A DNA stretch of 64,000 bases, taken from the NCBI GenBank assembly GCA_963674835.2, contig CAXXKC010000002.1, forward strand, positions 1,178,001 through 1,242,000, read 5' to 3'. The position numbers and the translations under genes were made by a program. Positions 1 to 9,157 of the stretch are shown piece by piece (position 1 is the first letter of the stretch; the number at the start of each line of letters is the position of its first letter). The notes under the pieces were generated by a model. It had not been told where the DNA came from, ran no database searches, and worked only from the letters and a program-made list of their open reading frames with translations. Source of the stretch: G963674835 sp963674835. Its GTDB lineage: Bacteria > Planctomycetota > Planctomycetia > Pirellulales > Thermoguttaceae.

Positions 1-1
1 G

Positions 2-61
2 GGCGACGACGAGGCCAACCGGCTTCGCTCGCGAGCCATGCGGGAACCGTACGTTTACTAG
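2..61 (+). CDS. Possible C-terminal end of an upstream protein
   Basis: An open frame enters from the window edge and ends in TAG at 59-61. It encodes 19 residues ending in AMREPYVY. The short basic and aromatic ending resembles the C-termini of exported Gfo/Idh/MocA oxidoreductases in planctomycetes, but 19 residues are too few to assign a family. The other two frames are also short and open or closed here, so this is only a candidate. Confidence 0.25.
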   Translation, partial: GDDEANRLRSRAMREPYVY

Positions 62-126
62 TCGCTGAGCAGAGTGAGTTGCAGGTCCTATTCCTCCTTC
101 CTTACCGTCAATGGGAATTCACCACC

Positions 127-2229
127 ATGTGGAAAAGCTATACCTATCTGATTTTGGCCGCAGCCTTGCTGGCCACCACTGCTACTGAGTCATTTGCCCA
201 AGAGGCCCAGCTGCTGGGCGTGCTCCGCTCGGACGCGACGCTGCAAGAGAAGTCGGCGGCGTGCCGACAGCTGGCCCGAGTGGCTACGAAGGAGTCGGTT
301 CCGACGCTGGCCGCGATGCTGGGCGACGAAAAGCTGTCGCACATGGCACGCTATGCCATGGAACGCATCCCCGATCCGTCGGTCGACGAGGCCCTGCGGG
401 CCGCCCTGCGAAAGGTTCAGGGGCGACCCCTGCTGGGAGTGATCGGCAGCATCGGCGTGAGGCGCGATGGCAAAGCGGTGGATGCACTGGCCGGCCTGTT
501 GAAGCAGCCTGAGACGCTTGCGGCGGCTGCCCGCGCGTTGGGCAACATCGGTACGCCGGCCGCTGCGAAGGCCTTGGAAGAAGCGCTGCCAGGCGCAACG
601 GGTGTGAGTCAAACGGCCATTTGCGAAGGCTTGTTCCGATGTGCCGAGGCATTGGCGAAGGAGGGGCAAGGCGGAGCTTCGCAAGCCATCTACGATCGGC
701 TGCGCGAATTGAAAGACGCGCCGCAACAGGTCCGGGCGGCGGCGATTCGGGGCGCGATTCTGGCTCGCGGCAAAGAAGGCGTTGGGCTGATGGTGGATGC
801 CCTGACGGGGCCGGACTATGTTCTGGCCGCCGCAGCGACGCGATCGGCGATGGAATTGCCCGGCCCGGAGGTGACCGACGCGCTTCTGGCCGCTTTGCCG
901 AAGGTGCCGGCGGATCGGCAGGGTCTGGTGATTCTGGCGCTTGCCGATCGCCATGAGGCCCGCGCGCTGCCGGCCGTGCTCAAGGCGGCGCAGAGCGACG
1001 ACGCGAAGCTCCGGATCCTGGCGTTCCGCGCGTTGAGGCGAGTTGGCGACGCTTCGTGCGTGCCCGCGCTGCTGGACGCGGCGGCCGAGGGGAACGACGA
1101 AGTGTCGAAGGCGGCGATCGACTCGTTGGAAAGCCTGCAGGGCAAGACGGTCGACGAGCAGCTTGCGGAGAAACTGGGGAAGGCCCAGGGGAAGATGAGG
1201 ATGGTGCTCATCGAGCTGACCGGTCGGCGCGGTACGACCGCGGCGGCGGGTGCGCTTTGGCAGGCTGCCGATGACGCGGATCCGGCCGTTCGTGTGGCGG
1301 CATTGGCCAGCTTGGGCGCCGTGCTTCAGGCGGCCGACGTGCCGAAGCTTATCGCACGCATGGGCGCCACGAAGGACGACAAGGAGATGGCTGCCGTGGA
1401 TGGGGCTCTGCGCGACGTGTGTCTGCGTGCAGAGAATCGAGAGGCCGTTGCCGCACAGCTTGCCGAAGCGTTGGGGACGGCAAGTGCGCCGGTGAAGGGC
1501 AAGATTTTGGACACGCTGAACGCGGTTGGCGGAGCGACGGCATTGAAGGCGGTCGCGACGGCCGCGCAGTCCAGCGACAAGGAGCTTCAGGACGCGGCCT
1601 TCCGTGTGTTGGGGCAGTGGAAGGCGGTCGATGCCGGGCCCGTTCTGTTGGACCTCTGCAAGACGATGGACGACGAACGGCTGAAGGTGCGAGCGATCCG
1701 GGCGTACATCCGGATTGCCCGGCAGTTCGACATGCCGGCCGACCAGCGCGCCGCCATGTGCCGGACGGCCTTGAAGACCGCTAGTCGCGGTGAAGACAAG
1801 CGGCTCGTGCTGGAAGTGCTGCTTCGCTATCCAAGCGACGAAATGCAAGCGATCGCCTTGGAGGCAACCAAGGATCCGGCCTTGAAGGAAGAGGCGCTGC
1901 TGGTCGCGATGGGCATGGCCAGCAAGGGGATCAACCGGGCCGAGCTTGGAAAGGCATTGGCGCAGGCCGGCCACACGCCGGTGGAGTTGGAGATTGTCAA
2001 GGCTGAGTACGGCGCCGACGGCAAGACCAAGGACGTTACGGCGATTCTTCGCAAGTACGCCAAGAACTACCGGATCATCTTCCTGCCGAGCATGAGCTAC
2101 AACGAGAGCTTCGGCGATCCGGCACAGGGTGTCGTGAAGCGGCTGACGATCCGTTACCGCGTCAACGGCAAGGAAGGCGAAACGTCGCTGACCGAGAACG
2201 CGATCATCGTGCTGCCGATGCCCAAGTAG
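127..2229 (+). CDS. Exported HEAT-repeat protein
   Basis: This 700-residue protein begins with a Sec signal peptide (MWKSYTYLILAAALL, predicted cleavage after SFA near residue 25) and then consists almost entirely of short alpha-helical HEAT/PBS-lyase-type repeats, such as AVDALAGLLKQPETLAAAARALG and many variants. HEAT solenoids are binding scaffolds, so a periplasmic or outer-surface protein-binding role is inferred and no catalytic motif is seen. The last ~80 residues, around YRIIFLPSMSYNESFGDPA, are non-repetitive and beta-rich, possibly a capping domain. The ATG at 127 is preferred over the upstream TTG at 79 because it places the hydrophobic signal at the N-terminus. A candidate terminator follows the stop. 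Partner and substrate are unknown. Confidence 0.85.
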   Translation: MWKSYTYLILAAALLATTATESFAQEAQLLGVLRSDATLQEKSAACRQLARVATKESVPTLAAMLGDEKLSHMARYAMERIPDPSVDEALRAALRKVQGRPLLGVIGSIGVRRDGKAVDALAGLLKQPETLAAAARALGNIGTPAAAKALEEALPGATGVSQTAICEGLFRCAEALAKEGQGGASQAIYDRLRELKDAPQQVRAAAIRGAILARGKEGVGLMVDALTGPDYVLAAAATRSAMELPGPEVTDALLAALPKVPADRQGLVILALADRHEARALPAVLKAAQSDDAKLRILAFRALRRVGDASCVPALLDAAAEGNDEVSKAAIDSLESLQGKTVDEQLAEKLGKAQGKMRMVLIELTGRRGTTAAAGALWQAADDADPAVRVAALASLGAVLQAADVPKLIARMGATKDDKEMAAVDGALRDVCLRAENREAVAAQLAEALGTASAPVKGKILDTLNAVGGATALKAVATAAQSSDKELQDAAFRVLGQWKAVDAGPVLLDLCKTMDDERLKVRAIRAYIRIARQFDMPADQRAAMCRTALKTASRGEDKRLVLEVLLRYPSDEMQAIALEATKDPALKEEALLVAMGMASKGINRAELGKALAQAGHTPVELEIVKAEYGADGKTKDVTAILRKYAKNYRIIFLPSMSYNESFGDPAQGVVKRLTIRYRVNGKEGETSLTENAIIVLPMPK

Positions 2230-2237
2230 CAATTGAG

Positions 2238-2280
2238 AAAAGGGGGTCGGACTGACGCGAGTCGTTCCGATCCCTTTCTT
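2238..2280 (+). terminator. Candidate terminator after the HEAT-repeat gene
   Basis: An imperfect inverted repeat (AAAGGGGGTCGGA pairing with TCCGATCCCTTT across a ~14-base loop, one base bulged) begins 8 bases after the stop and is followed by a short T-rich stretch. It lies between convergent genes, where a terminator is expected. Confidence 0.5.
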
Positions 2281-2364
2281 TATGCGCGTGTTCGGAAGTC
2301 CGGACGAAGCGCGATGCGCCCTCACCCCTCACCCCTCGTCTGCTTGCGGGCGAGGGGAGTTGTC

Positions 2365-3639
2365 TCACTGGGGCGTGTTGGCGAGGTCGAGGAAGACGAT
2401 GCAGGAAGGATTGCCGACGGGGGCGTAGTGGCCGGTGAAGGTGAGGCCGCCGGTGGAGCCGTCGACCTGGAAGACGGCGACGTGGTCGGCTCGCTGGTTG
2501 CAGCAGTAGAGGAACCGGCCTGTGGGGTCGAAGTTGAAGCTGCGCGGATAGTCGCCGCGGGTCCATCGGTCGGCTTGGAGGGTGAGGTGGCCGTTGGGTC
2601 CCACGGCGAAGATGCCGATGCTGTCGTGGAGACGGTTGCCGGCATACACGTGTTTGCCGTCGGCGGAAACGAGGATCTCCGAGCAGAAGTTGCTGCCGAC
2701 GAAGCCGGGGGGCAGCGTGGAGATCGTTTGACGCTCGGTGAGGCGGCCCGCTTCGGCGTCGTAGTCGAACAGAACGATCGTGGAGCCTTCTTCCTGGATG
2801 GAATAGAACCAGCGGCCATTGGGATGGAAGTGGAAGTGCCGCGGACCGTCGCCAGGGGGCAGCGAAACGAAGGGTGGGTCGTTGGGGGTGAGCACGCCTT
2901 GCTTCTCGTCGAACTTCCAGATGAAGATCTTGTCGAGGGCCAGGTCGGCGTGGAGCACGAATCGACCGGTGGGATCGGCTTGAATCATGTGAGCATGGGC
3001 GCGATCGTGTCCACTGATGGCAAAAGTGCCGGGGGGCGCATGAGTCGCCTTGGTGGGGCCAATCTCGCCTGAATCCTTCTTCACATCGGTGGCGGCGCCC
3101 AAGCGCCCGTCGGGCAGGATGGGTAGAACGGCGACTGAGCCGCCGAAGTAGTTAGCCACGAGCATGAAGCGGCCTGAGGGATGGAGGCTGAGGTAGGTTG
3201 GGCCGGCGCCGCCGGCGGGGACCGTGTTGAGCAAGGTGAGGTGGCCATCAGCCGGATCGACGGAGAACGCGCTCACGGTGCCTTGCTTGTCCGTGCCCAC
3301 GCGGTCGGTCTCGTTGGCGGAATAGAGTCGGGTTCCCGTGGAGTTGAACGCCAGGCAGCTCGGGCTGGTTCCCAACTCGAAGATGCCGGCGGGCGTCATC
3401 GCGCCGGTGGTGCGATCGACGCGGAACAGGTGGATGCCGCGTCCGTTCCCGGGCGGTAGATCGATCTGGGTGGGCAAGGTGTCGCGAAGCGGCGAGCTGA
3501 AGGTGCCGACGTAGGCCATCACCGGGCGGCGGGCATCGCTGGATTGGGCGCGAAGGATGCCGGACAACATCGGAGTAGTGCCGGCCAAGGCGAGCGAGGT
3601 CTTGAGGAAGGAACGTCGCGAGTGGTCAAGTGGCGTCAT
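2365..3639 (-). CDS. Tat-exported lactonase-family beta-propeller (6-phosphogluconolactonase-like)
   Basis: This 424-residue protein has a twin-arginine leader (SRRSFLKTSLALAG) and then a seven-bladed propeller of the lactonase family (YbhE/Pgl, carboxymuconate-cyclase type). Recurring features are blades beginning with LSLHPSGRFMLVANY, FHFHPNGRWFYSIQEE and FNFDPTGRFLYCCN. Cytoplasmic family members hydrolyse 6-phosphogluconolactone. Exported planctomycete copies have no demonstrated substrate, so a sugar-lactonase role in the adjoining polysaccharide cluster is inferred. The ATG at 3639 (MTPLDHSRRSF) puts the Tat motif at the usual distance; an ATG three codons upstream at 3648 is an alternative. 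It converges on the HEAT-repeat gene and is divergent from the rhamnosidase gene. Confidence 0.85.
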   Translation of the reverse strand: MTPLDHSRRSFLKTSLALAGTTPMLSGILRAQSSDARRPVMAYVGTFSSPLRDTLPTQIDLPPGNGRGIHLFRVDRTTGAMTPAGIFELGTSPSCLAFNSTGTRLYSANETDRVGTDKQGTVSAFSVDPADGHLTLLNTVPAGGAGPTYLSLHPSGRFMLVANYFGGSVAVLPILPDGRLGAATDVKKDSGEIGPTKATHAPPGTFAISGHDRAHAHMIQADPTGRFVLHADLALDKIFIWKFDEKQGVLTPNDPPFVSLPPGDGPRHFHFHPNGRWFYSIQEEGSTIVLFDYDAEAGRLTERQTISTLPPGFVGSNFCSEILVSADGKHVYAGNRLHDSIGIFAVGPNGHLTLQADRWTRGDYPRSFNFDPTGRFLYCCNQRADHVAVFQVDGSTGGLTFTGHYAPVGNPSCIVFLDLANTPQ

Positions 3640-3899
3640 GGGGAGCATTGCCTGGGAGTTGGGGGCGATGGGGACCGCGGTGTAGGCCAAGGGGTGGCCT
3701 GCTGCTCCCTATAGTACAGGGCATCGCTGCGGATTGCGATTGGTGGGACGCCAATTGGATGTTATCGGGGGTGTTGGTTGCGTCGAGGTGGGGCGTGGGG
3801 AGTTGTTGCTGTACTGGCGGTGAACGGGTTGGGTAGAATGGAGTTGTGGTTGGATGTGGTGGTGGGTGTGGGCTTGGAACTCTGACGGAGTGCTGGATC

Positions 3900-6812
3900 A
3901 TGGGATGCAAGGTCGTTGCGCCGGGTTGGGGATGCGGACGGCTGGCGAGCGCGGGCAGTGTTCTGACGGTCGGTCTTGCGCGACGGCTTTGGACGCGAGG
4001 GGGTGTGGTGTGCGCTGTGATGGTGAGTTTGTTGGCGCCGGGCAGCGGGGTTGTGGCGGGCGAGATTGGCCCGAAGGTGGCGGGCTCTCGGCCGGAACGA
4101 TTGCGGTGCGAGTTTCTTGTCGATCCGGAGGGGATTGATGCGGTGCAGCCGCGGCTTGGCTGGGTGGTGGAAGCTGTCGGGCCGCAGGCCGAGATAAGAG
4201 GCGTTGAGCTGGCGGCGTATGAGGTGCTCGTGTCGTCGAGTTTGGAGCGGCTCAAGCGAGATGAGGGCGACTTGTGGAAGAGTGGAAAGGTGCCGGGCGA
4301 CGGCGAGTTCCGAGCGGTTTATGGGGGGCGGCCGCTGAACAGTTGGGAGCCGTGTTTCTGGAAGGTGCGGGTGTGGGATAAGAGCGGACGCCGGTCGGAG
4401 TGGAGTGAGCCAGCGCGGTGGACAATGGGGCTGTTGAGCAGCGATGACTGGAAGGGGGCCAAGTGGATCGGCATGAAGGCGGGGACGCCGGTCCCGGCAG
4501 CCGGCAAGGTGACCGAGGAGTTTCGCCCGCTGGCAGCGCGCCAACTGCGATCGGAATTTGATGCGCGGCAAGGGGTGCGTTCGGCGACGGTCGCGTTGTG
4601 TGGACTCGGGTTGTCGGAACTGTATCTGAACGGCAAGAAGGTCGGCGACGAGGTCCTGTCGCCGCCGTTGACGGACTACGACAAGCGAGTGATGTACGTG
4701 GTGCACGACGTGACGTCGCTCGTTCGGCACGGCCGGAACGCGGTGGGCGTGTGGTTGGGCAACGGTCGCTACTGGACACCGCGCAGCCCGGAACCGACGC
4801 GAACGTTTGGCGCGCCGACGGCACGATTGATCTTACGCATCCAGTACGATGACGGGACGGTGCAGGAGGTGGTCAGCGACGAGGCGTGGAAGGTAACGGA
4901 CGAGGGGCCCATTCGAGCCAACGACGAATACGACGGCGAGGAGTACGACGCACGGAAGGAGCTTGCCGGCTGGACGGAGCCTGGCTATGACGATGTGGCC
5001 TGGAAATCGGCCGAGGTTTTGGCGGCGCCGGCTGGCAAGCTGCTGGGTTGCCCGATCGCGCCGATCCGCGTGATCGAGAAGCGGCGGCCGATCGCAAAGA
5101 CTCAACCCAAGGCGGGCGTGTATGTGCTGGATATGGGGCAGAACCTGGTCGGCTGGTGCCGGCTGCGGGTGGAGGGGCCGGCCGGAACGACGGTGCGCTT
5201 GAGGCATGCGGAGACTCTGCAGTCGGACGGCACGTTGGACATGAGGAACCTGGGCATCGCGCGTTGTACCGACACATATACGCTGAAGGGTGGCGGCCGC
5301 GAGGTGTACGAGCCGCGGTTCACGTACCACGGTTTTCGGTATCTGGAAGTGACCGGTTATCCGGGCGAGCTGACAGACGATGCGGTCGAGGCTTGCGTGG
5401 TTCACGACGACCTGGAGCCGGCGGGTGACTTCGCTTGTTCCAATGAGCTGTTGAACCGGATCCACGCCGCGTGCCGGTGGGGCATTCGGGGGAACTATCG
5501 GAGCATTCCGACAGACTGCCCACAACGAGACGAGCGGCAGGGCTGGCTGGGCGATCGATCGACGAACTGCTGCGGCGAGGCACAACTGTTCAACGTGGCG
5601 GCGTTCTACGAAAAGTGGCTCGCCGACATCGCCGATTCGCAGCGGCCTGACGGGAGCATTTCGGACGTGTGCCCGGCGTATTGGCCGTTCTATCATGCGA
5701 ACGCGACGTGGGCCGGGGCGATCGTGCTGGTGGCGAACGACGTGTGGCAGCAGTACGACGATCGGCGCCTGATCGAGCGGCATTACCCGGCCATGCGGGC
5801 GTGGGTCGAGTTCATGTGCGGACTGATTGTGGACGATCGGATGCCGCGCGACACCTACGGCGACTGGTGCTTTCCGCCCGAAGACCCGACGGTGGCACAT
5901 TCGAAGGATCCGACGCGGACAACGCGGGGCGAGGTGATCGGCACCGCGTACTTCGCGCACATCCTGCGGCTGATGAGCCGGTTTGCGGAGGTGGTGGGCA
6001 GGCCGGACGATGCGGCGAGGTACGGTGCGATGGCCGAGCGGATGAAGGGGGCGTTTCACGAGCGGTTCTTCCATGCCGAGTCGGGCGCGTACGACAACGG
6101 TACGCAGACGTCGAGCCTGCTGCCGCTGTCGTTTGGTTTGACGCCGCCGGACGAGCGCGGCCGGGCATTCGAGCGGCTGGTGAAAAACATCGAGGGGCCG
6201 TGGAAATCGCACGTGGGAACGGGCGTGGTAGGTGTGCAGCACTTGATGCGGGTGTTGTCGGACAACGGCCGGCCGGACCTGGCGCTGCGGATCGCGACGC
6301 AGGCCGATTGTCCGAGCTGGGGGCACATGATCCAAAAGGGCGCCACAACGATTTGGGAACTGTGGAACGGCGACACGGCGGGCCCGAGCGAGAATTCTCG
6401 CAATCACGTGATGTTGATTGGCGACCTGCTGCCATGGATGTACGAATATCTGGCGGGCATACGGACCGATCCGTCGGCGCAGGGGTATCGCCGGGTTGTG
6501 CTGAAGCCGGTGTTTGTCGACGGACTGGATTACGTGCGTGCGTGGCGAGAGACGAATGCCGGGCGGATTGCGAGCGAGTGGAAACGTGCGGGCGGGGACG
6601 TGCTGTGGGACGTTTCGGTGCCGGTGGGCGCGACGGCGACGGTGTGGGTTGCCGCCGAAGGCGCGGGCCATGTGTCGGAGGGCGATCGGCCGGCGGCGGA
6701 GGCACCGGGAGTGAAGCTCGTGCGCGACGAGAAGGGGACGGTCGTGTTCGAGATTGGGCCGGGGACGTACCGGTTTCGGGTTGGCAAGGGGAAGGTTGGG
6801 TCGGGCCGGTAG
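3900..6812 (+). CDS. Alpha-L-rhamnosidase, GH78
   Basis: This 970-residue enzyme is predicted to release terminal alpha-L-rhamnose from oligosaccharides or glycoconjugates. The order is a long hydrophobic leader (residues ~1-55), an N-terminal beta-domain with the family motif LYLNGKKVGDEVLSPPLTDY, the conserved beta domain, an (alpha/alpha)6 barrel and a C-terminal beta domain. The GH78 catalytic signature DCPQRDERQGWLGD is at residues 539-552 and supplies the acidic cluster; the second conserved glutamate is E820 in TIWELWNGD. The ATG at 3900 is favoured over in-frame GTG codons upstream; the leader is unusually long, so a start nearer 4020 is possible. Its neighbours are a lactonase-fold protein and two beta-helix proteins, which fits a rhamnogalacturonan- or ulvan-like substrate (inference). 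Confidence 0.93.
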   Translation: MGCKVVAPGWGCGRLASAGSVLTVGLARRLWTRGGVVCAVMVSLLAPGSGVVAGEIGPKVAGSRPERLRCEFLVDPEGIDAVQPRLGWVVEAVGPQAEIRGVELAAYEVLVSSSLERLKRDEGDLWKSGKVPGDGEFRAVYGGRPLNSWEPCFWKVRVWDKSGRRSEWSEPARWTMGLLSSDDWKGAKWIGMKAGTPVPAAGKVTEEFRPLAARQLRSEFDARQGVRSATVALCGLGLSELYLNGKKVGDEVLSPPLTDYDKRVMYVVHDVTSLVRHGRNAVGVWLGNGRYWTPRSPEPTRTFGAPTARLILRIQYDDGTVQEVVSDEAWKVTDEGPIRANDEYDGEEYDARKELAGWTEPGYDDVAWKSAEVLAAPAGKLLGCPIAPIRVIEKRRPIAKTQPKAGVYVLDMGQNLVGWCRLRVEGPAGTTVRLRHAETLQSDGTLDMRNLGIARCTDTYTLKGGGREVYEPRFTYHGFRYLEVTGYPGELTDDAVEACVVHDDLEPAGDFACSNELLNRIHAACRWGIRGNYRSIPTDCPQRDERQGWLGDRSTNCCGEAQLFNVAAFYEKWLADIADSQRPDGSISDVCPAYWPFYHANATWAGAIVLVANDVWQQYDDRRLIERHYPAMRAWVEFMCGLIVDDRMPRDTYGDWCFPPEDPTVAHSKDPTRTTRGEVIGTAYFAHILRLMSRFAEVVGRPDDAARYGAMAERMKGAFHERFFHAESGAYDNGTQTSSLLPLSFGLTPPDERGRAFERLVKNIEGPWKSHVGTGVVGVQHLMRVLSDNGRPDLALRIATQADCPSWGHMIQKGATTIWELWNGDTAGPSENSRNHVMLIGDLLPWMYEYLAGIRTDPSAQGYRRVVLKPVFVDGLDYVRAWRETNAGRIASEWKRAGGDVLWDVSVPVGATATVWVAAEGAGHVSEGDRPAAEAPGVKLVRDEKGTVVFEIGPGTYRFRVGKGKVGSGR

Positions 6813-6900
6813 GGTGCGTTTGCAGGGAGGGGCTTGTGGCTACCACGGAGTGCGCGGAGGAACAGTGGAGCGGGCTTCCCGGTCGTGGTTGGCTTCGTGA

Positions 6901-9006
6901 CTACGGCCGTCGTGTGCTGCGGCGATAGACGGACAGGCCGGCCTCTGGAACGACGGTCTCGCTGCCGCCAGAGCGATCGTGGATGGCGTCGGCAAAGCAC
7001 TTGTTCCAATTGCGCCAGTAGCAGAATACTTCGAAATCGGCGCAGTCGGTGAACTGCATGGCAACGGGAAGGACGTCGGGCTGGTTGTAGTGGACGCACT
7101 TGAAGGAGAGATTCTGTGAGTTCCGGGCGTCGATGATGCGGAGAGCGGCCTCGGACTGGAGTTGCCAGAAGGTGACGTTCTTCGAGTTGGCAATGAACAC
7201 TTCCGGTTTCTCCAGGCAGTGCTCGAAACTCATCCCGTAGAGGTCGAGGGGCTCGGAGGTTCCGTCGATGACGAGTTGACCCGGGCCTGAGCATCTCGCC
7301 CAGGGGCACGCAAGGTTGCGCAAGTGTCCGCCGCCATGACCGGTTACGACCACGGGGGCGAAGCCCGTCTGACGTTCTCCACGATACGCGACGCTGAAGC
7401 TGTGAATATCGTCGAGGATCGAGTGCTCCCCCACTCGCCAGCGGATGCCAATGAGGCCGTTGAATTCGACGGTTTCGGCGGTGGCGGGATTGTCGGCGTA
7501 CAGGGATGATCCGAAGTGAGCGAATACTGCCGATCCGGCGGCGTCATCCACGGTGTCGATCAGAGGCTTGGGATGAGCGGGATCGTCGAAACTTCGATCG
7601 CCGGGCGCGGGTGCCAATCGGATCTCGGTCAGGATGCAGTGCTCTCCGATGAGCTTGGTGTCCTTGTTCAACTGGATCGTGTCGGTGACCTTGTACGCGC
7701 CGATGGGAAACCAGATGGGTTTGTCGCCGGCCTTGTCGATGGCGTTGCGAATGTGGGCCGTATCGTCGTCGACTCCGTTGCCGTGGGCGCCGAAATCCGT
7801 CTTCACGTTGAGGCAGTCGGCCTTGTTGGGAATTGGATCGACAAAATCGGCTGGGGCGAACTGCGGCGCGGCAACGTCTGACGTAAGCCTGTGAATGCTG
7901 GCGCCGTCGGAAGCGATTTTGACGCCGTTCTCCCAATGGTTGCCGTGGGAGATGAGGTCGGCGCGGCACCAGCCGGAGGCCTGGCCCATGACGTGCGCTG
8001 CGGAGGCGTCGGACCAGTGAATGATGGATGGGACCTTCTGGAAATACACGTTCTTCATGGCCAGCAGCCAGTCGAAACGAGAGGCGTTAGTGCCGAGGAC
8101 GGCCTTGCCATCGCGGAGATTGATGAAGATGCAGTCTTCGAGGTAGAGGCGCGCGGCAGGGTAAGGGTGCTCAGCGCCGCTGGGGACACGAATTCCCACG
8201 TTGCAGCCGTCGAAGAGACAACCTTGGAAGACCAGTCCGCACTGGTACGCGTCGACGGCGGCCACGGTCTGGTTCTGGAATGTGCAGCCTCTCAACGTGG
8301 CGGGCCATTGTCCTTCGGAATGTTGAATGCCCAGTTGGCCGCCGGTGATGACGATGTTCTCGTTGACGCTATCGCCAGGCAGCCAGGATATGCCGGCCAG
8401 ATTGCCGTCCATGGTGATCGCGCAGTTGCGGATGTAGCTGTTTTGGGCTCCGGCGTGGAAGATGCCGACGGCGCCGGCGTTGTCCTTTTCCATCACGATA
8501 TCGATACCGTCAAACTGCGAGCCGTAGGTGTCGCACCATGCGGTTTTGATCTTGGGGGGGCCGTGCTCGTAGAATCGCACGACATACGCAGGCTTTGAGG
8601 GATCGCCGAAACCGGGCGTCTTCTGCTTCAGCAGCAGCACCGGTCGCTTGCGTGAATAGTCGCCTAGCAACTGGGCTTGCCCGTACTGGCCCCAGACCTT
8701 CAACTCCTGGCTGACTACATATGTTCCGGAGGGAAAGTAGGTGATGCCGACTCCCGGACCGATGGCAGCTTGAATGGCTTTGGTGTCGTCGGTTATGCCG
8801 TCACCGCGGGCGCCAAAGTCGCGGACATTTCGGACTTTCGCCGGGTCGAATGTGTCGGGGGCTGCCGAAGCGGCCCTGTGCGCCCCGGAGAAGATGACGC
8901 AGGGAAGCATGAGAAACGCGAGCAGGGTCGACAACGTCTTGGCTTGCAGACGAGGAGTGCCGGGCTTCGGGAGGGAAACGTCGACTGCGTACGGTCTGCT
9001 GATCAT
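6901..9006 (-). CDS. Exported pectate-lyase-superfamily protein with two beta-helix domains
   Basis: This 701-residue protein has an extended N-terminus with a hydrophobic signal (LSTLLAFLMLPCVIFSGA), then two tandem Pectate_lyase_3 (PF12708-like) units. Each opens with the hallmark F-G-A-x-G-x-x-x-D-D-T: NVRDFGARGDGITDDT near residue 60 and VKTDFGAHGNGVDDDT near residue 400. The doubled layout recalls GH55-type proteins, but lyase and glucanase members share this fold, so the reaction is unassigned. The ATG at 9006 is preferred over a GTG nine codons upstream. It is convergent with the rhamnosidase and lies just downstream of a second beta-helix gene on the same strand (152-base gap), so the two may be co-transcribed. 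Confidence 0.85.
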   Translation of the reverse strand: MISRPYAVDVSLPKPGTPRLQAKTLSTLLAFLMLPCVIFSGAHRAASAAPDTFDPAKVRNVRDFGARGDGITDDTKAIQAAIGPGVGITYFPSGTYVVSQELKVWGQYGQAQLLGDYSRKRPVLLLKQKTPGFGDPSKPAYVVRFYEHGPPKIKTAWCDTYGSQFDGIDIVMEKDNAGAVGIFHAGAQNSYIRNCAITMDGNLAGISWLPGDSVNENIVITGGQLGIQHSEGQWPATLRGCTFQNQTVAAVDAYQCGLVFQGCLFDGCNVGIRVPSGAEHPYPAARLYLEDCIFINLRDGKAVLGTNASRFDWLLAMKNVYFQKVPSIIHWSDASAAHVMGQASGWCRADLISHGNHWENGVKIASDGASIHRLTSDVAAPQFAPADFVDPIPNKADCLNVKTDFGAHGNGVDDDTAHIRNAIDKAGDKPIWFPIGAYKVTDTIQLNKDTKLIGEHCILTEIRLAPAPGDRSFDDPAHPKPLIDTVDDAAGSAVFAHFGSSLYADNPATAETVEFNGLIGIRWRVGEHSILDDIHSFSVAYRGERQTGFAPVVVTGHGGGHLRNLACPWARCSGPGQLVIDGTSEPLDLYGMSFEHCLEKPEVFIANSKNVTFWQLQSEAALRIIDARNSQNLSFKCVHYNQPDVLPVAMQFTDCADFEVFCYWRNWNKCFADAIHDRSGGSETVVPEAGLSVYRRSTRRP

Positions 9007-9157
9007 GCAGGTTGCCTCTGGTATATGGTCCACGACGGACGAGTGCCGTGGATGGCCGGAAGGTCGTCGTGGAATGCGGGCGCGAAAGAGACATTCCTCT
9101 CAGGCGGGCAAATTCGTTCTTCCGCTGCACTTCCGGGAGCGAACAAGCAGATTGGAG

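Noticed and set aside
190..2325. A 711-residue minus-strand open frame over the HEAT-repeat gene
   Set aside because: His/Arg/Gln-rich, no motif, fully antisense to a convincing + gene with a signal peptide; a shadow of GC-rich codon bias.
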